From contig JAFTMY010000155.1 in the NCBI GenBank assembly GCA_017452165.1, positions 1-46,399 of the forward strand: a stretch of 46,399 nucleotides of DNA, in the 5' to 3' direction. The translations under genes were made by a program, and so were the position numbers. The DNA comes from Clostridia bacterium (GTDB lineage Bacteria > Bacillota > Clostridia > Christensenellales > UBA1242). The notes beneath the pieces are model-generated. The model had not been told where the DNA came from. It worked only from the letters and a program-made list of their open reading frames with translations, and did not search any database. The first letter of the stretch is position 1; each line of letters opens with the position of its first letter. This document shows positions 34,253 to 42,424 of the stretch, piece by piece.

Positions 34253-34828
34253 ATGAAAGACATTAAGACTATAATTGCAAACAACTTAGTTGACCTTAGA
34301 AAGCAACATAATTTGACTCAAAATGACCTAGCAAAAAAGTTAAATTATTCAGATAATACGATTTCAAGATGGGAACATGCAGAGGTTACTCCTAGCATCG
34401 AGACTCTTCAAATTATTAGTGAATTTTATTCAGTTCCACTGGAATCACTTTTAAAAGAAAAGATAGTTGAAGAAGTAAAAAAGGATAATAAAAATATTTT
34501 TATAAATAAACTAGCAACAACACTACTTACAGTTTCAACTGTTTGGTTCATTGCTATTTTAGCATTTATTTATATGGATACTTTTTTAAATGAGAATTAT
34601 TGGCAAGCATTTATTTGGGCGCTTCCAGCATCTTGTTTAGTCCTTTTATCATTTAATAAATACTGGAGAAACAAAATTTATACTTTTGTTGTTTTAAGTG
34701 CATTTATTTGGACTCTTATACTTAGTTTATATCTTCAATTTTTAAAGTATAATGTTTATCTTATATTTATTGTAGGTGTTCCAATTCAAGTAGCACTTTC
34801 AATTTGGACTTTCTTAAAAAAGGAGTAA
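34253..34828 (+). CDS. Membrane-anchored XRE regulator, paralogue of the gene at 3921
   Basis: I start at 34253 (MKDIKTIIANNLVDLRKQ), 191 residues, since the promoter lies inside the longer frame and GAGGGCAAAGG precedes this ATG. Residues 1-65 are an XRE helix-turn-helix (LTQNDLAKKLNYSDNTISRWE). The rest has four membrane helices. The domain order, length and many residues match the 3921 gene (MKDLNSVVARNL...YSDKTISKWE). It is likely a membrane sensor that regulates itself or neighbours. Confidence 0.85.
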   Translation: MKDIKTIIANNLVDLRKQHNLTQNDLAKKLNYSDNTISRWEHAEVTPSIETLQIISEFYSVPLESLLKEKIVEEVKKDNKNIFINKLATTLLTVSTVWFIAILAFIYMDTFLNENYWQAFIWALPASCLVLLSFNKYWRNKIYTFVVLSAFIWTLILSLYLQFLKYNVYLIFIVGVPIQVALSIWTFLKKE

Positions 34829-34862
34829 TTGCAACTATATTTTAATTTAAAATAAGAATTAA

Positions 34863-34897
34863 AAACCATTTTCTTTTGATAAAGAAAATGTTTTTTT
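34863..34897 (+). terminator. Terminator between convergent XRE genes
   Basis: CATTTTCTTT (34867-34876) / AAAGAAAATG (34881-34890), loop TGAT, followed by seven T. Confidence 0.85.
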
Positions 34898-34908
34898 CTT
34901 TTATAAAA

Positions 34909-35970
34909 TTAAACTTTATTTTGTTTCTTTCCTTTAAAGAACGAGATTAATCCACATATTAAAAACATTATTGAAAAAGAAATAATTGTTAATGCGATAA
35001 TGCAGTTTATATTGTTATCTAGTGAAACTTCTGGTTTCCAAATAGAAAAGTTTGCTTTAAAAATATTACAATCATCAATTTCTCTTTGGATATAAGGATT
35101 TTTTACATTTATAAATAGTGGTGGCAGGTATGCAAAAACATCAATTAAAAATAAAATAATACTTGTTTTTAAAAAATTATTTATCTTTAAAAATCTTATA
35201 CTTAAAAGTAAATTTAACACTATATAAACCAAAATTGTAATAGGTAAGGCGATAGTAAAATACCAATGATTTAAAGTGTAGTTATTTAAAACTGTATATA
35301 AATCAATAACTACAAGAAGAAAATTAAGATATACAAAATCAATTCCTATTGAAATAAAGTCGTTATATTTTTTTATTTTGCTAAAAATTTTATAATTTGA
35401 AATATAAATAGGAATAAAAATTATAATTAACCCCATTAAAACGGATAAAGATGTAACAAAAAACCAATTTCCATTACTGTAGATTGCACAGGTTGCAAGT
35501 AAAATGCAAAGAGCAATATACATTGAAAGTGGTAATAATAAGAGTTTATGTTTTTTTATTAATTTTGGAAGATTTGTAAAAGTAAATGAAAGTAAGAGTG
35601 AGAAAAATACAATCCAAAACCAAGAAAGAGTTTTGTTAATTGCTAAATTACAAATGAAGCAGGGAATAAGCGCTACTATATAAGAAATATAGAAAAACAA
35701 ATCCCAAGATTTAGAAAAAATACGCCACTTTTTTGCTTGGACTTTTTCTTCTCTAGACTGCTTATCAATACTAGCAGTGATTAATTCGTGTTCTGTTACT
35801 CCTAAAATTTCTGAAAGTTTTGGAAGAAGTGTAATATCTGGGTGGGCAATATTTTTCTCCCATTTACTGACTGCTGAGTCAGATACATATAAGATTTTTG
35901 CTAATTCTTTTTGTGTTAAGTTATTTTCTTGTCGTTTTTCTTTTAAAAATTTGCCAAAACTTTTATCCAT
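34909..35970 (-). CDS. XRE regulator fused to a multi-helix membrane domain
   Basis: I start at 35970 (MDKSFGKFLKEKRQENN), 353 residues, supported by AAGGAG 8 bases upstream. The frame from 36057 has no ribosome binding site and runs through the promoter TGCTATAAT. Residues 1-65 are an XRE helix-turn-helix (LTQKELAKILYVSDSAVSKWEKN). About eight membrane helices fill residues 95-345. It is longer than the two four-helix relatives at 3921 and 34253 and convergent with the latter. Confidence 0.85.
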   Translation of the reverse strand: MDKSFGKFLKEKRQENNLTQKELAKILYVSDSAVSKWEKNIAHPDITLLPKLSEILGVTEHELITASIDKQSREEKVQAKKWRIFSKSWDLFFYISYIVALIPCFICNLAINKTLSWFWIVFFSLLLSFTFTNLPKLIKKHKLLLLPLSMYIALCILLATCAIYSNGNWFFVTSLSVLMGLIIIFIPIYISNYKIFSKIKKYNDFISIGIDFVYLNFLLVVIDLYTVLNNYTLNHWYFTIALPITILVYIVLNLLLSIRFLKINNFLKTSIILFLIDVFAYLPPLFINVKNPYIQREIDDCNIFKANFSIWKPEVSLDNNINCIIALTIISFSIMFLICGLISFFKGKKQNKV

Positions 35971-35992
35971 AATATTCTCCTTATATAAACTG

Positions 35993-36002
35993 ATTATAGC
36001 AT
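35993..36002 (-). promoter_or_regulatory. Extended -10 promoter of the XRE gene at 34909-35970
   Basis: On the minus strand TGC then TATAAT (35993-35998), about 25 bp before the ATG. No convincing -35. Confidence 0.4.
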
Positions 36003-36100
36003 ATAAAAGGCATAATGTATCGATTTTTAATAAAATAACCACTTGAAAATTATTCAAGTGGAAAAAAATTGATTAATATATAAATATTTTTATGAAAAAT

Positions 36101-36137
36101 AAAAAAAAGCTATCAACGATTTGTTAATAGCTTTTTT
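36101..36137 (-). terminator. Terminator of the acidic-protein operon
   Basis: AAAAAAGCTAT-C-AAC / GTT-A-ATAGCTTTTTT hairpin directly after the stop at 36142. Confidence 0.85.
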
Positions 36138-36141
36138 AAAA

Positions 36142-36921
36142 TTACATACCTAAACCTTTTTGTTCTTCTTCAATTGCTTGTTGACTTGCTTTAACACCTT
36201 TGTTATGAGTGTTTCTTCTTGTTTTAATTGTTTGTTCAACTAAACTTACAGCAGCCTTTAAAGAATTTCCTGTTAAGCCAAAAGCATTATTTTCTTTTGA
36301 ATTCTTTAAATCAGCATAAACTTTGTATAAAACATCATCGCTTTCGCTTGTTGGTTCACCAAGTTTATAAATTGACTTAAAGTTTTCATAGAAAGAATTA
36401 AATGCTGGGTCTTTTTGTGCTTTTTCAATTAATTTTTTAGTTTTGTCTGTTGGTGCTTGTTTTGCTTGTAAATCTTCAAGAGTTAAAGCAACGCCAAATC
36501 TAGTAGCAGTTTCTTTACCAATATGAAGTTGTCTCATTAAACGAATATTTCTATCAATGATAGCTTCTTCTGTTGAATGCTTTCTTGCTTCAAATGTTCC
36601 TTGTTTTTTAGAGTTATTAGCAGACATCCATTGATCTCTTCTAATTTCTTTTGACATTTCAATAAATTTAATTAATACGCCTTTGATAAGGTGAGCCTTT
36701 TCAATATCATTTACTGGGAAACCTAATTCCTTAACTTTTTTAACATCAGCAACCATAATTTCATTTTCAAGGTATTCAAGTGTATTAAATTTCTTCTTGT
36801 TACCAAGAACAACTGTGCTGTTAATAATATTAAAAATTTGAGGATAGTAAATTTCTTCAATTCCTCTTAAAACGCCTACTTGATTTTTTCTACCAACTAC
36901 TTCTTGATTGTTTTGTTCCAT
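36142..36921 (-). CDS. Unrecognised protein, stand-alone copy of the domain shared with the 37215 gene
   Basis: I start at 36921 (MEQNNQEVV), 259 residues, with TGGAG 8-10 bases upstream. From residue 20 to the end it parallels residues 360-598 of the protein at 37215: VVLGNKKKFNTLEYLE, SKEIRRDQWMSA, FEARKHSTEEAIIDRN and GLTGNSLKAA...TRRNTHNKG. It is predicted all-helical, with no membrane helix, signal or Cys. I do not recognise the family. Conserved charged runs (EIR.DQW, ARKH.TEEAIIDRN) suggest a real structured domain. The last gene of a three-gene operon. Confidence 0.75.
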   Translation of the reverse strand: MEQNNQEVVGRKNQVGVLRGIEEIYYPQIFNIINSTVVLGNKKKFNTLEYLENEIMVADVKKVKELGFPVNDIEKAHLIKGVLIKFIEMSKEIRRDQWMSANNSKKQGTFEARKHSTEEAIIDRNIRLMRQLHIGKETATRFGVALTLEDLQAKQAPTDKTKKLIEKAQKDPAFNSFYENFKSIYKLGEPTSESDDVLYKVYADLKNSKENNAFGLTGNSLKAAVSLVEQTIKTRRNTHNKGVKASQQAIEEEQKGLGM

Positions 36922-36938
36922 AATATTCTCCATTTTTT

Positions 36939-36971
36939 ATACTAACTACCACATAGTAGGGTAGTTAGTAT
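36939..36971 (-). promoter_or_regulatory. Perfect 12-bp hairpin in the operon's second intergenic gap
   Basis: ATACTAACTACC (36939?-36950) pairs perfectly with 36960-36971 around a 9-base loop. It sits between the small acidic gene and the last gene and has no T-run downstream. It may stabilise or cut the mRNA rather than end it. Confidence 0.65.
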
Positions 36972-36992
36972 GTATTTTATTTTTATTATTTA

Positions 36993-37187
36993 TTATTCTT
37001 CGTCTTCATCATAATCATCTTCGAGTTCTTCTGGATGATTCTTATTATATTCCTCAATTTCTTCAAGGTTTGTTAAAAGTTGTCTTAAAACATCTGTTGG
37101 AAGTTCGTTTAAATTAGATACCATATCTTTTAACACATCAACTTCATCAACATCTTCTTCATCTACTTGATTTTCAAAATCTACCAT
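36993..37187 (-). CDS. Small highly acidic protein of unknown function
   Basis: A 64-residue protein with very many Asp/Glu residues, an acidic N-terminus (DEEDVDEVD) and a C-terminal EDDYDEDEE. A short amphipathic helix (LPTDVLRQLLTNLEEIEE) lies in the middle. It is strongly negatively charged. The ribosome binding site GAGAGG and its position between two related genes make it real. It might bind the basic parts of its neighbours; this is inference. Confidence 0.7.
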   Translation of the reverse strand: MVDFENQVDEEDVDEVDVLKDMVSNLNELPTDVLRQLLTNLEEIEEYNKNHPEELEDDYDEDEE

Positions 37188-37214
37188 AATAATACCTCTC
37201 TATTTTTAATTTTA

Positions 37215-39056
37215 TTATTTTTCAATTTCAGCGCCTTGTTCAGGTTGTTCAGGTTCTTTATTTTGAATTAAAGAATCTCTTTCGCTGTTAATTGCGTTTG
37301 TGCTAGCGGCTTTACCACTCTTATATGTATTTCTTCTAACAATGATTTCTCTTTCAACAAGTTCAATTGCTGCTTTAAGAGCATCACCAGTTAAACCATA
37401 AGAGTTGTTACCAGATGTAAGGTCTTTGTAAACACTGTTAAGTGAAACGGTATTTCCATTTGTGCTACCAAGTTGATAAACTTCTTGGATTTGATTGTAG
37501 AAGGAAATGAAATTTTCATCTTCTCTAACTTTCTTAATATCTTCTTTTGCTTTTCTATTGTTGCTATTTTTTCTTTGAATATCTTCTTGAGAAAGTGAAA
37601 GACCATATTCTCTTGCTAATTTTCTACTAATGTTAAATCTTCTAAGTAATTTTTCATTTCTATCAATGATTGCTTCTTCTGTTGTATGTTTTCTTGCTTC
37701 GAAGTTGCCTCTCTTTCTAGTGTCAAGAGCAGATAACCATTGGTCTTTTCTAATTTCTTTTGATGCTTTTACAAATTTAAGAGCAACTTGTCTAATAAGT
37801 TCTGCTTTTTCTGGATTATTTGTAACAGGGAGACCTAATTCTTGTAATTTAGCAATATCTGCATTTGATAATTGATATTCTAAGTTTTCTAAAGTATTGA
37901 ATTTATCTTTGTTACCTAAAACTACTGTATTATTGATGAGTTTGAAGATTGGTTTGTAGTATTTCTTAGGGATATTATCTAAAAGTCCTGGTTTTCTAGG
38001 ATTTTGTTTATTGTCATCACCATTACCATTGTCGTCGTTGTCACCATTGTCTTCACCTAATTCTTCTTCAGGAAGTTCTTCTTCTGGAGCATCTTCATCA
38101 AGTTCTTCTTCATCTTTCTTTTTTACATCATCATCATTGTTGTCATCATTATTATTGTCGTCGTTGTTATCGTCGCCACCATTATTGTCATCATTATTGT
38201 CATCATCTTTCTTATCATCGTCAACTACTGGTGGGAGTTCCTCTTCAGGTTGTTCATCTTCCTTTTTACCTTTGTTGTCATCATCTTTGTTGTCATCTTT
38301 GTTGTCATCATTGTTTTCTACTGGTGGAAGTTCATCTTCTTTCTTAGGTTCATCAACTTTTTTCTTTCTTCTTGAACCACCTTTCTTAGGTTCATCTTTC
38401 TTGCCATCGTCTTTCTTGTCGTCATCTTTTTTATCATCATCAGGTGTGAGTTCGTTTTCTTTATCAGGAGTATCTTCTTCCTTTTTCTTAGGACCTTTGT
38501 TTGTTCCACCTTTCTTTTTACCCTTATTTGTTTCATCAGGTTGTGGTTCATCTTCTTTTTTAGGGTCTTTGTTTTCGAAATCAATACCTGGTTCTTGTTC
38601 ATGTCCTAATTCGTCTTCAGGAACTTCTGGACCTTCTGGTGTTTCAGGTTCTTCTTGTTCGTTTTCTAAAGTTCCACCAATTGCTTTAACTGCTGCTTCA
38701 TAATCATTAATTACAACAATCATTTTATCTGCAATATCTGCAACTTTTTGGCAATTTTTAGCGACACTTCTATAACCACCTTTAATGATAGGGTGGAAAC
38801 CTTCAACGAGTTTAAGTTGATCAAGAGCAACTTCTTTTTGTCCTAAATAATATTCTTTAATACCTTCAAGTGCTAAAGCATCACCCATAATCTCTTCACT
38901 GATTTGATAAGGGATTTCTCCATTTTCAATTCCTTGTTTTTTAACAACTTTTTGTTGAGCCTTAAGCATATCGGTTGCATTTTTTCTAAGTTTTTTAACT
39001 GCATCGACCTTAAGTTCTTCAACTTGTTCATCAATAGTTTTTTCTTTTTTAGCCAT
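37215..39056 (-). CDS. Unrecognised three-part protein: helical N-domain, charged disordered linker, conserved C-domain
   Basis: I start at 39056 (MAKKEKTID), 613 residues, since AAGGAG is correctly spaced to it but abuts the alternative ATG at 39062. Residues 1-130 are predicted helical (LKVDAVKKLRKNATDMLKAQ...). Residues 131-358 are a low-complexity Asp/Glu/Lys/Asn/Pro/Gly linker with recurring ELPPV-type motifs. Residues 359-598 are the domain shared with the 36142 gene (VVLGNKDKFNTLENLE, SKEIRKDQWLSA, FEARKHTTEEAIIDRN, YGLTGDALKAA). No signal peptide, membrane helix or anchor is seen, so it should be cytosolic. I know no family for it. Its perfect promoter suggests high expression. Confidence 0.8.
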   Translation of the reverse strand: MAKKEKTIDEQVEELKVDAVKKLRKNATDMLKAQQKVVKKQGIENGEIPYQISEEIMGDALALEGIKEYYLGQKEVALDQLKLVEGFHPIIKGGYRSVAKNCQKVADIADKMIVVINDYEAAVKAIGGTLENEQEEPETPEGPEVPEDELGHEQEPGIDFENKDPKKEDEPQPDETNKGKKKGGTNKGPKKKEEDTPDKENELTPDDDKKDDDKKDDGKKDEPKKGGSRRKKKVDEPKKEDELPPVENNDDNKDDNKDDDNKGKKEDEQPEEELPPVVDDDKKDDDNNDDNNGGDDNNDDNNNDDNNDDDVKKKDEEELDEDAPEEELPEEELGEDNGDNDDNGNGDDNKQNPRKPGLLDNIPKKYYKPIFKLINNTVVLGNKDKFNTLENLEYQLSNADIAKLQELGLPVTNNPEKAELIRQVALKFVKASKEIRKDQWLSALDTRKRGNFEARKHTTEEAIIDRNEKLLRRFNISRKLAREYGLSLSQEDIQRKNSNNRKAKEDIKKVREDENFISFYNQIQEVYQLGSTNGNTVSLNSVYKDLTSGNNSYGLTGDALKAAIELVEREIIVRRNTYKSGKAASTNAINSERDSLIQNKEPEQPEQGAEIEK

Positions 39057-39093
39057 AAACATCTCCTTATTTATTTATGATTTTAAATATTTG

Positions 39094-39130
39094 TTGACTA
39101 TATTATAAGTCAATAAAAACCCTTTGTCAA
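39094..39130 (-). promoter_or_regulatory. Perfect consensus promoter of the acidic-protein operon, with inverted repeat over the -10
   Basis: On the minus strand TTGACA (39125-39130), 17 bp, TATAAT (39102-39107). An inverted repeat TTGACT (39094-39099) / AGTCAA (39108-39113) brackets the -10 box and could be an operator. Confidence 0.75.
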
Positions 39131-39195
39131 TACCAAAATAAAATTTTATATTTAAGGTATTATATTTTAATTAATATATACTTATATATTATAAA

Positions 39196-39226
39196 TAAAA
39201 AAATAGCATAATTTTATGCTATTAAA
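39196..39226 (-). terminator. Terminator of the NUDIX gene
   Basis: AATAGCATAA / TTATGCTATT hairpin with a tiny loop and a seven-T run on the minus strand. Confidence 0.75.
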
Positions 39227-39229
39227 ATA

Positions 39230-39661
39230 TTAAAAATTAAAATAGTTTATTAACTTTGGTTTAATATATTCCCAAACTTTGAGGGTGTTACTATATGTTA
39301 AGGTTGATTCAATATTTTCAATATTTAACCAGTGAAGGTCATGTGTGTCGGTTGATGTGTTATCGCTATTTCCTAAGTCTTCTCCAAGATAGTAGTAGCA
39401 ACGACAATGTTCACCTTTTTTAGTTGTGTATGTGATTTGATAAGGTTCAAAATCTAAAATTAATTTAACATTTCTTTTTGTTTCTTCAGCAGTTTCTCTA
39501 ATAGCACATTCCATTATTGTTTCATTTTCTTCTAAATGACCCTTAGGAAATTCATAGTCGTTGTGTTTTGTTCGATAAATAAGACCAATTTTTTTAGTTT
39601 GTTTATTAACTAAGATGCAACCAGCCTTTAAAGTTTCTTCAATATTTTCAGTTATTTCCAT
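39230..39661 (-). CDS. NUDIX hydrolase (ADP-ribose/dNTP pyrophosphatase-like)
   Basis: A 143-residue NUDIX protein. The NUDIX box starts at Gly41 with Glu47, Arg55-Glu56 and Glu59-Glu60, the metal-binding set. The usual Gly after EExx is Lys here. The fold also contains FPKGHLEENE, as in diadenosine-polyphosphate (Ap4A) hydrolase-like members. It hydrolyses a nucleoside diphosphate linked to some moiety, probably for housecleaning. TAAGGAG precedes the ATG. Confidence 0.9.
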   Translation of the reverse strand: MEITENIEETLKAGCILVNKQTKKIGLIYRTKHNDYEFPKGHLEENETIMECAIRETAEETKRNVKLILDFEPYQITYTTKKGEHCRCYYYLGEDLGNSDNTSTDTHDLHWLNIENIESTLTYSNTLKVWEYIKPKLINYFNF

Positions 39662-39690
39662 TGTTTACTCCTTATTTTATTATTAAAAAT

Positions 39691-39699
39691 ATTATATCA
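39691..39699 (-). promoter_or_regulatory. Extended -10 promoter of the NUDIX gene
   Basis: TGATATAAT on the minus strand (TATAAT at 39691-39696), about 30 bp before the start at 39661; no good -35. Confidence 0.4.
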
Positions 39700-39732
39700 T
39701 AAAGATTAAAAAATAAAAAACATATTTGATAA

Positions 39733-39761
39733 TTGACAATTATTATTAAATCTTATAAAAT
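39733..39761 (+). promoter_or_regulatory. Promoter of the TtcA-like gene
   Basis: A consensus TTGACA (39733-39738), 17 bp, TAAAAT (39756-39761). Confidence 0.55.
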
Positions 39762-39804
39762 TTATTTGTTTTAGATGTAAAATTAATAATCTCAAAGAGA
39801 GGCA

Positions 39805-40641
39805 ATGTTTGTGGAAAGATATGAAATGATTGAAAGGTCGCTAATTACTACTTATAGAAGTAGGATTTGGTCTAAGTTTACAAAGGCTGTTAAAATTTAT
39901 AACCTTATAAAAGAAGGGGATAAAGTTTGTGTTTGTATTTCAGGTGGAAAAGACTCAATGTGTATGGCGAAACTTTTTCAACAAATGCATAAATATAGTG
40001 ACTTTCCGTTTGATGTAGAATATCTTGTAATGAATCCTGGTTATAATAAGGAGAATTTTGATTTAATCAAGCATAACTTAGAGGTTTTAAATATTCCAGT
40101 TACATTTATGGAAACAGATATTTTTGATGTTGCTAATAATGTTGATAAAAATCCTTGCTACCTTTGTGCGAAAATGAGAAGGGGTTGGCTTTATCATAAG
40201 GCGAAGGAACTTGGCTGCAATAAAATTGCTCTTGGTCATCACTATGATGATGTCATTGAAACTACTTTAATGAATATGCTAAATGCTGGTTCTTTCCAAA
40301 CAATGCTTCCTAAAATTCATAGCAAAAATTTTGAGGGTATGGAACTTATTAGACCGATGTATTTAATTAGAGAAGAAGATATTATTTCTTGGAGTAATCT
40401 AAACGAACTTCGTTTTATTCAATGTGCATGTAGGTTTACTGAAAATCTAGTTGTTGATGATAAAGCAAGCAGTCAAAGAGCAAATACTAAAAAACTTATT
40501 CAAGAACTCAAAAAAACATACAATGATAACATTGAAAAAAATATTTTCAGGGCAGGTGAAAATGTTAATCTTGATATGATTCTTGGTTATAAAACAAAGG
40601 GTGAAATCTATACATTTAATGATATTTATGATGAAAATTGA
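39805..40641 (+). CDS. ttcA: TtcA-family PP-loop tRNA thiolation enzyme
   Basis: A 278-residue ATP pyrophosphatase. The PP-loop SGGKDS is at 46-51. The Cys pair CYLC (118/121) and CAC (207/209) fit the [4Fe-4S] ligands of TtcA, which puts sulfur on cytidine 32 of tRNA. LGHHYDDVIETTLMN is a family motif. A related sulfur-transfer role on another tRNA base cannot be excluded. The GAGAGG site is very close to ATG 39805 and better spaced to GTG 39811, so the start may be two codons later. Confidence 0.85.
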   Translation: MFVERYEMIERSLITTYRSRIWSKFTKAVKIYNLIKEGDKVCVCISGGKDSMCMAKLFQQMHKYSDFPFDVEYLVMNPGYNKENFDLIKHNLEVLNIPVTFMETDIFDVANNVDKNPCYLCAKMRRGWLYHKAKELGCNKIALGHHYDDVIETTLMNMLNAGSFQTMLPKIHSKNFEGMELIRPMYLIREEDIISWSNLNELRFIQCACRFTENLVVDDKASSQRANTKKLIQELKKTYNDNIEKNIFRAGENVNLDMILGYKTKGEIYTFNDIYDEN

Positions 40642-40691
40642 TAAAAATAAAAACAAATATTAAGTTTTTGTAAATTTATAATAAATTATTA

Positions 40692-40720
40692 TTGAAATAG
40701 TAAAAAAAATTTGTTATTTT
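40692..40720 (+). promoter_or_regulatory. Promoter of the membrane protein/MscS pair
   Basis: TTGAAA (40692-40697), 17 bp, TATTTT (40715-40720). Confidence 0.4.
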
Positions 40721-40756
40721 ATTGTTATTAAAAAATAAAAGGAGAAAATAAAGTAA

Positions 40757-41335
40757 ATGGAGGATAAAAATCTTCTAAAAACAATTTTATTTGCTAGTGC
40801 GTTTGGACTTATTGGTTGTTTACTTTGGGGCGTGTTATACTGGTTTGGTTATTTAGCAATGATAGGTGCTTTTGCAACATATTATTTAGTAAGTTTCGGT
40901 TATAAAAAATTTGCTGGAAGAAATTTAGTTAAAAAAGATTGTTCAAAAATTTTCATAATTACTCTTGTAGAAATAATACTTACAGATATTATTATGAATG
41001 TAATAGCATTAAATGTTTATACAGAATATAATTTCTTTAAAGCATTTGTAGTTATAATAACTCGTTTTTCCGGATTAACAGGTTTATTATGGGATATACT
41101 TTTTAGTTTTATTCTTATTTTAATACTATATATTAGAGATCGAAAAAATCATCCTGATGGAGATATGAATATAAATTATTCAAGTAATGAATTAAATGAA
41201 AAAAATACATCTTATAATAGTAAAGATGATTCTACAACTATAAATTATGGTGATGGTTTTTCAATAACTTATGATGAAGGTGTTTTAGAAGAGGAAAATC
41301 AAATCAAAAAAACAGATAATGAAAATCAAAATTAA
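40757..41335 (+). CDS. Small multi-pass membrane protein of unknown function
   Basis: A 192-residue protein with about four membrane helices in residues 5-130 and a hydrophilic Asn/Asp/Ser-rich cytosolic tail (about 135-192). I do not recognise a family. The GGAG before it is about 13 bases away, longer than usual, yet the reading frame is clean. It lies 26 bp before the MscS gene, so they probably share a transcript. Confidence 0.65.
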   Translation: MEDKNLLKTILFASAFGLIGCLLWGVLYWFGYLAMIGAFATYYLVSFGYKKFAGRNLVKKDCSKIFIITLVEIILTDIIMNVIALNVYTEYNFFKAFVVIITRFSGLTGLLWDILFSFILILILYIRDRKNHPDGDMNINYSSNELNEKNTSYNSKDDSTTINYGDGFSITYDEGVLEEENQIKKTDNENQN

Positions 41336-41361
41336 AAAATTAAAAATCAAAGGAGAAAAAA

Positions 41362-42354
41362 ATGGATTGGAATAAAATTTGGAATACTATAAAAGATTTC
41401 TTTATTAACAATGGTTGGAATATTGTAAAGTTTTTTGCAGTTTTATTCATTGGTATAATGTTAATAAAAATAGTAATGAATATTTTAAAGAAGGTATTAT
41501 TTAAAACAAAGGTTGAAAAAATCACATTGCAATTTATGCTTGGTGTTATTAAATTTTTAATGTATTTGGTGCTTGTGTTATCACTTCTTAGTATTATGGG
41601 AATTCAAATTACAGGTATACTTACAGCATTTAGTGCAGTGCTTCTTGCTATTGGTGTTGCGTTAGAAAATAACATTGCAAACTTTGCAAACGGCATTGTA
41701 ATTGTAACAACACAAATGTTTAATAAAGGTGATTATATTATTTGTAATGACGTTGAAGGAAGTATTGAAAATATTAATTTTTTATTTACAACAATTAAAA
41801 CTTCAGATGGCAAAAAAGTCATTTTACCAAATAGTGATATTGTAAATAATCCAGTTACAAATATAAGTGCTTATGAAACAAGAAGAGTTCAAAATACTTT
41901 CTCTGTTGCTTATGAAAGTGATATTGAACTTGTAAAACAAATTATTATTGATGTTATGAAATCTAATGGAAAAGTTTATCTTGATAAGCCTATTTTTTGT
42001 AGACTTAAAACAATGAGTGCAAGTAGTTTGGATTTCTTTGCATACTGCTGGGTAGATAATGGGGATTATACAGAAGTAAATCATTATGTAATTGAAAATG
42101 TTTATAATGAATTTAAAAGACATGGTATTTCAGTTCCTTATGATCAACTTGAAGTTAGAACAAGAACAGATGAAGTTGTTTTGCCTGTAATTGGAAACTC
42201 TCTTCCAGAAAGAGTTGAAAAAGTTAGAGAGGAAGAAAAAGGGTTTGATTTAGAAAATGCTGACCTTACTAAGATTTTTAAAAAGAAGAAAAAAAAGAAA
42301 AAGAAAAATAGCAATAATAATAACGGAAATAATAACAATACTACAAACAAATAA
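41362..42354 (+). CDS. mscS: MscS-family mechanosensitive channel
   Basis: A 330-residue channel protein. Three membrane helices lie in residues 15-115, the third being the pore helix (ITGILTAFSAVLLAIGVALENNI). The beta domain follows with FNKGDYIICNDVEGSIENI and VILPNSDIVNNPVTN, then the C-terminal alpha/beta part and a Lys/Asn-rich tail of about 30 residues (KKKKKKKK then Asn repeats). It opens under membrane tension to release solutes in hypo-osmotic shock. AAAGGAGAAAAA precedes the ATG. Confidence 0.93.
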   Translation: MDWNKIWNTIKDFFINNGWNIVKFFAVLFIGIMLIKIVMNILKKVLFKTKVEKITLQFMLGVIKFLMYLVLVLSLLSIMGIQITGILTAFSAVLLAIGVALENNIANFANGIVIVTTQMFNKGDYIICNDVEGSIENINFLFTTIKTSDGKKVILPNSDIVNNPVTNISAYETRRVQNTFSVAYESDIELVKQIIIDVMKSNGKVYLDKPIFCRLKTMSASSLDFFAYCWVDNGDYTEVNHYVIENVYNEFKRHGISVPYDQLEVRTRTDEVVLPVIGNSLPERVEKVREEEKGFDLENADLTKIFKKKKKKKKKNSNNNNGNNNNTTNK

Positions 42355-42357
42355 TAA

Positions 42358-42391
42358 AAAAAGATGCAACAAATGTTTGCATCTTTTTTAT
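42358..42391 (+). terminator. Convergent terminator after mscS
   Basis: AAAAAAGATGCAA / TTTGCATCTTTTTT perfect hairpin with T-run; it could also serve the minus-strand SDR gene. Confidence 0.9.
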
Positions 42392-42424
42392 TTTTTAATG
42401 ATTTATAAATATTTATAATGAAAA

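Noticed and set aside
38011..38703. A 230-residue serine-rich open frame on the plus strand
   Set aside because: It is the antisense shadow of the Asp/Glu/Lys linker codons (GAT/GAA runs read as TCA/TTC). It has no ribosome binding site or promoter, and the opposite strand has a full gene with both.
42144..42350. Minus-strand phenylalanine-rich frame at the end of mscS
   Set aside because: Shadow of the poly-lysine tail of MscS.
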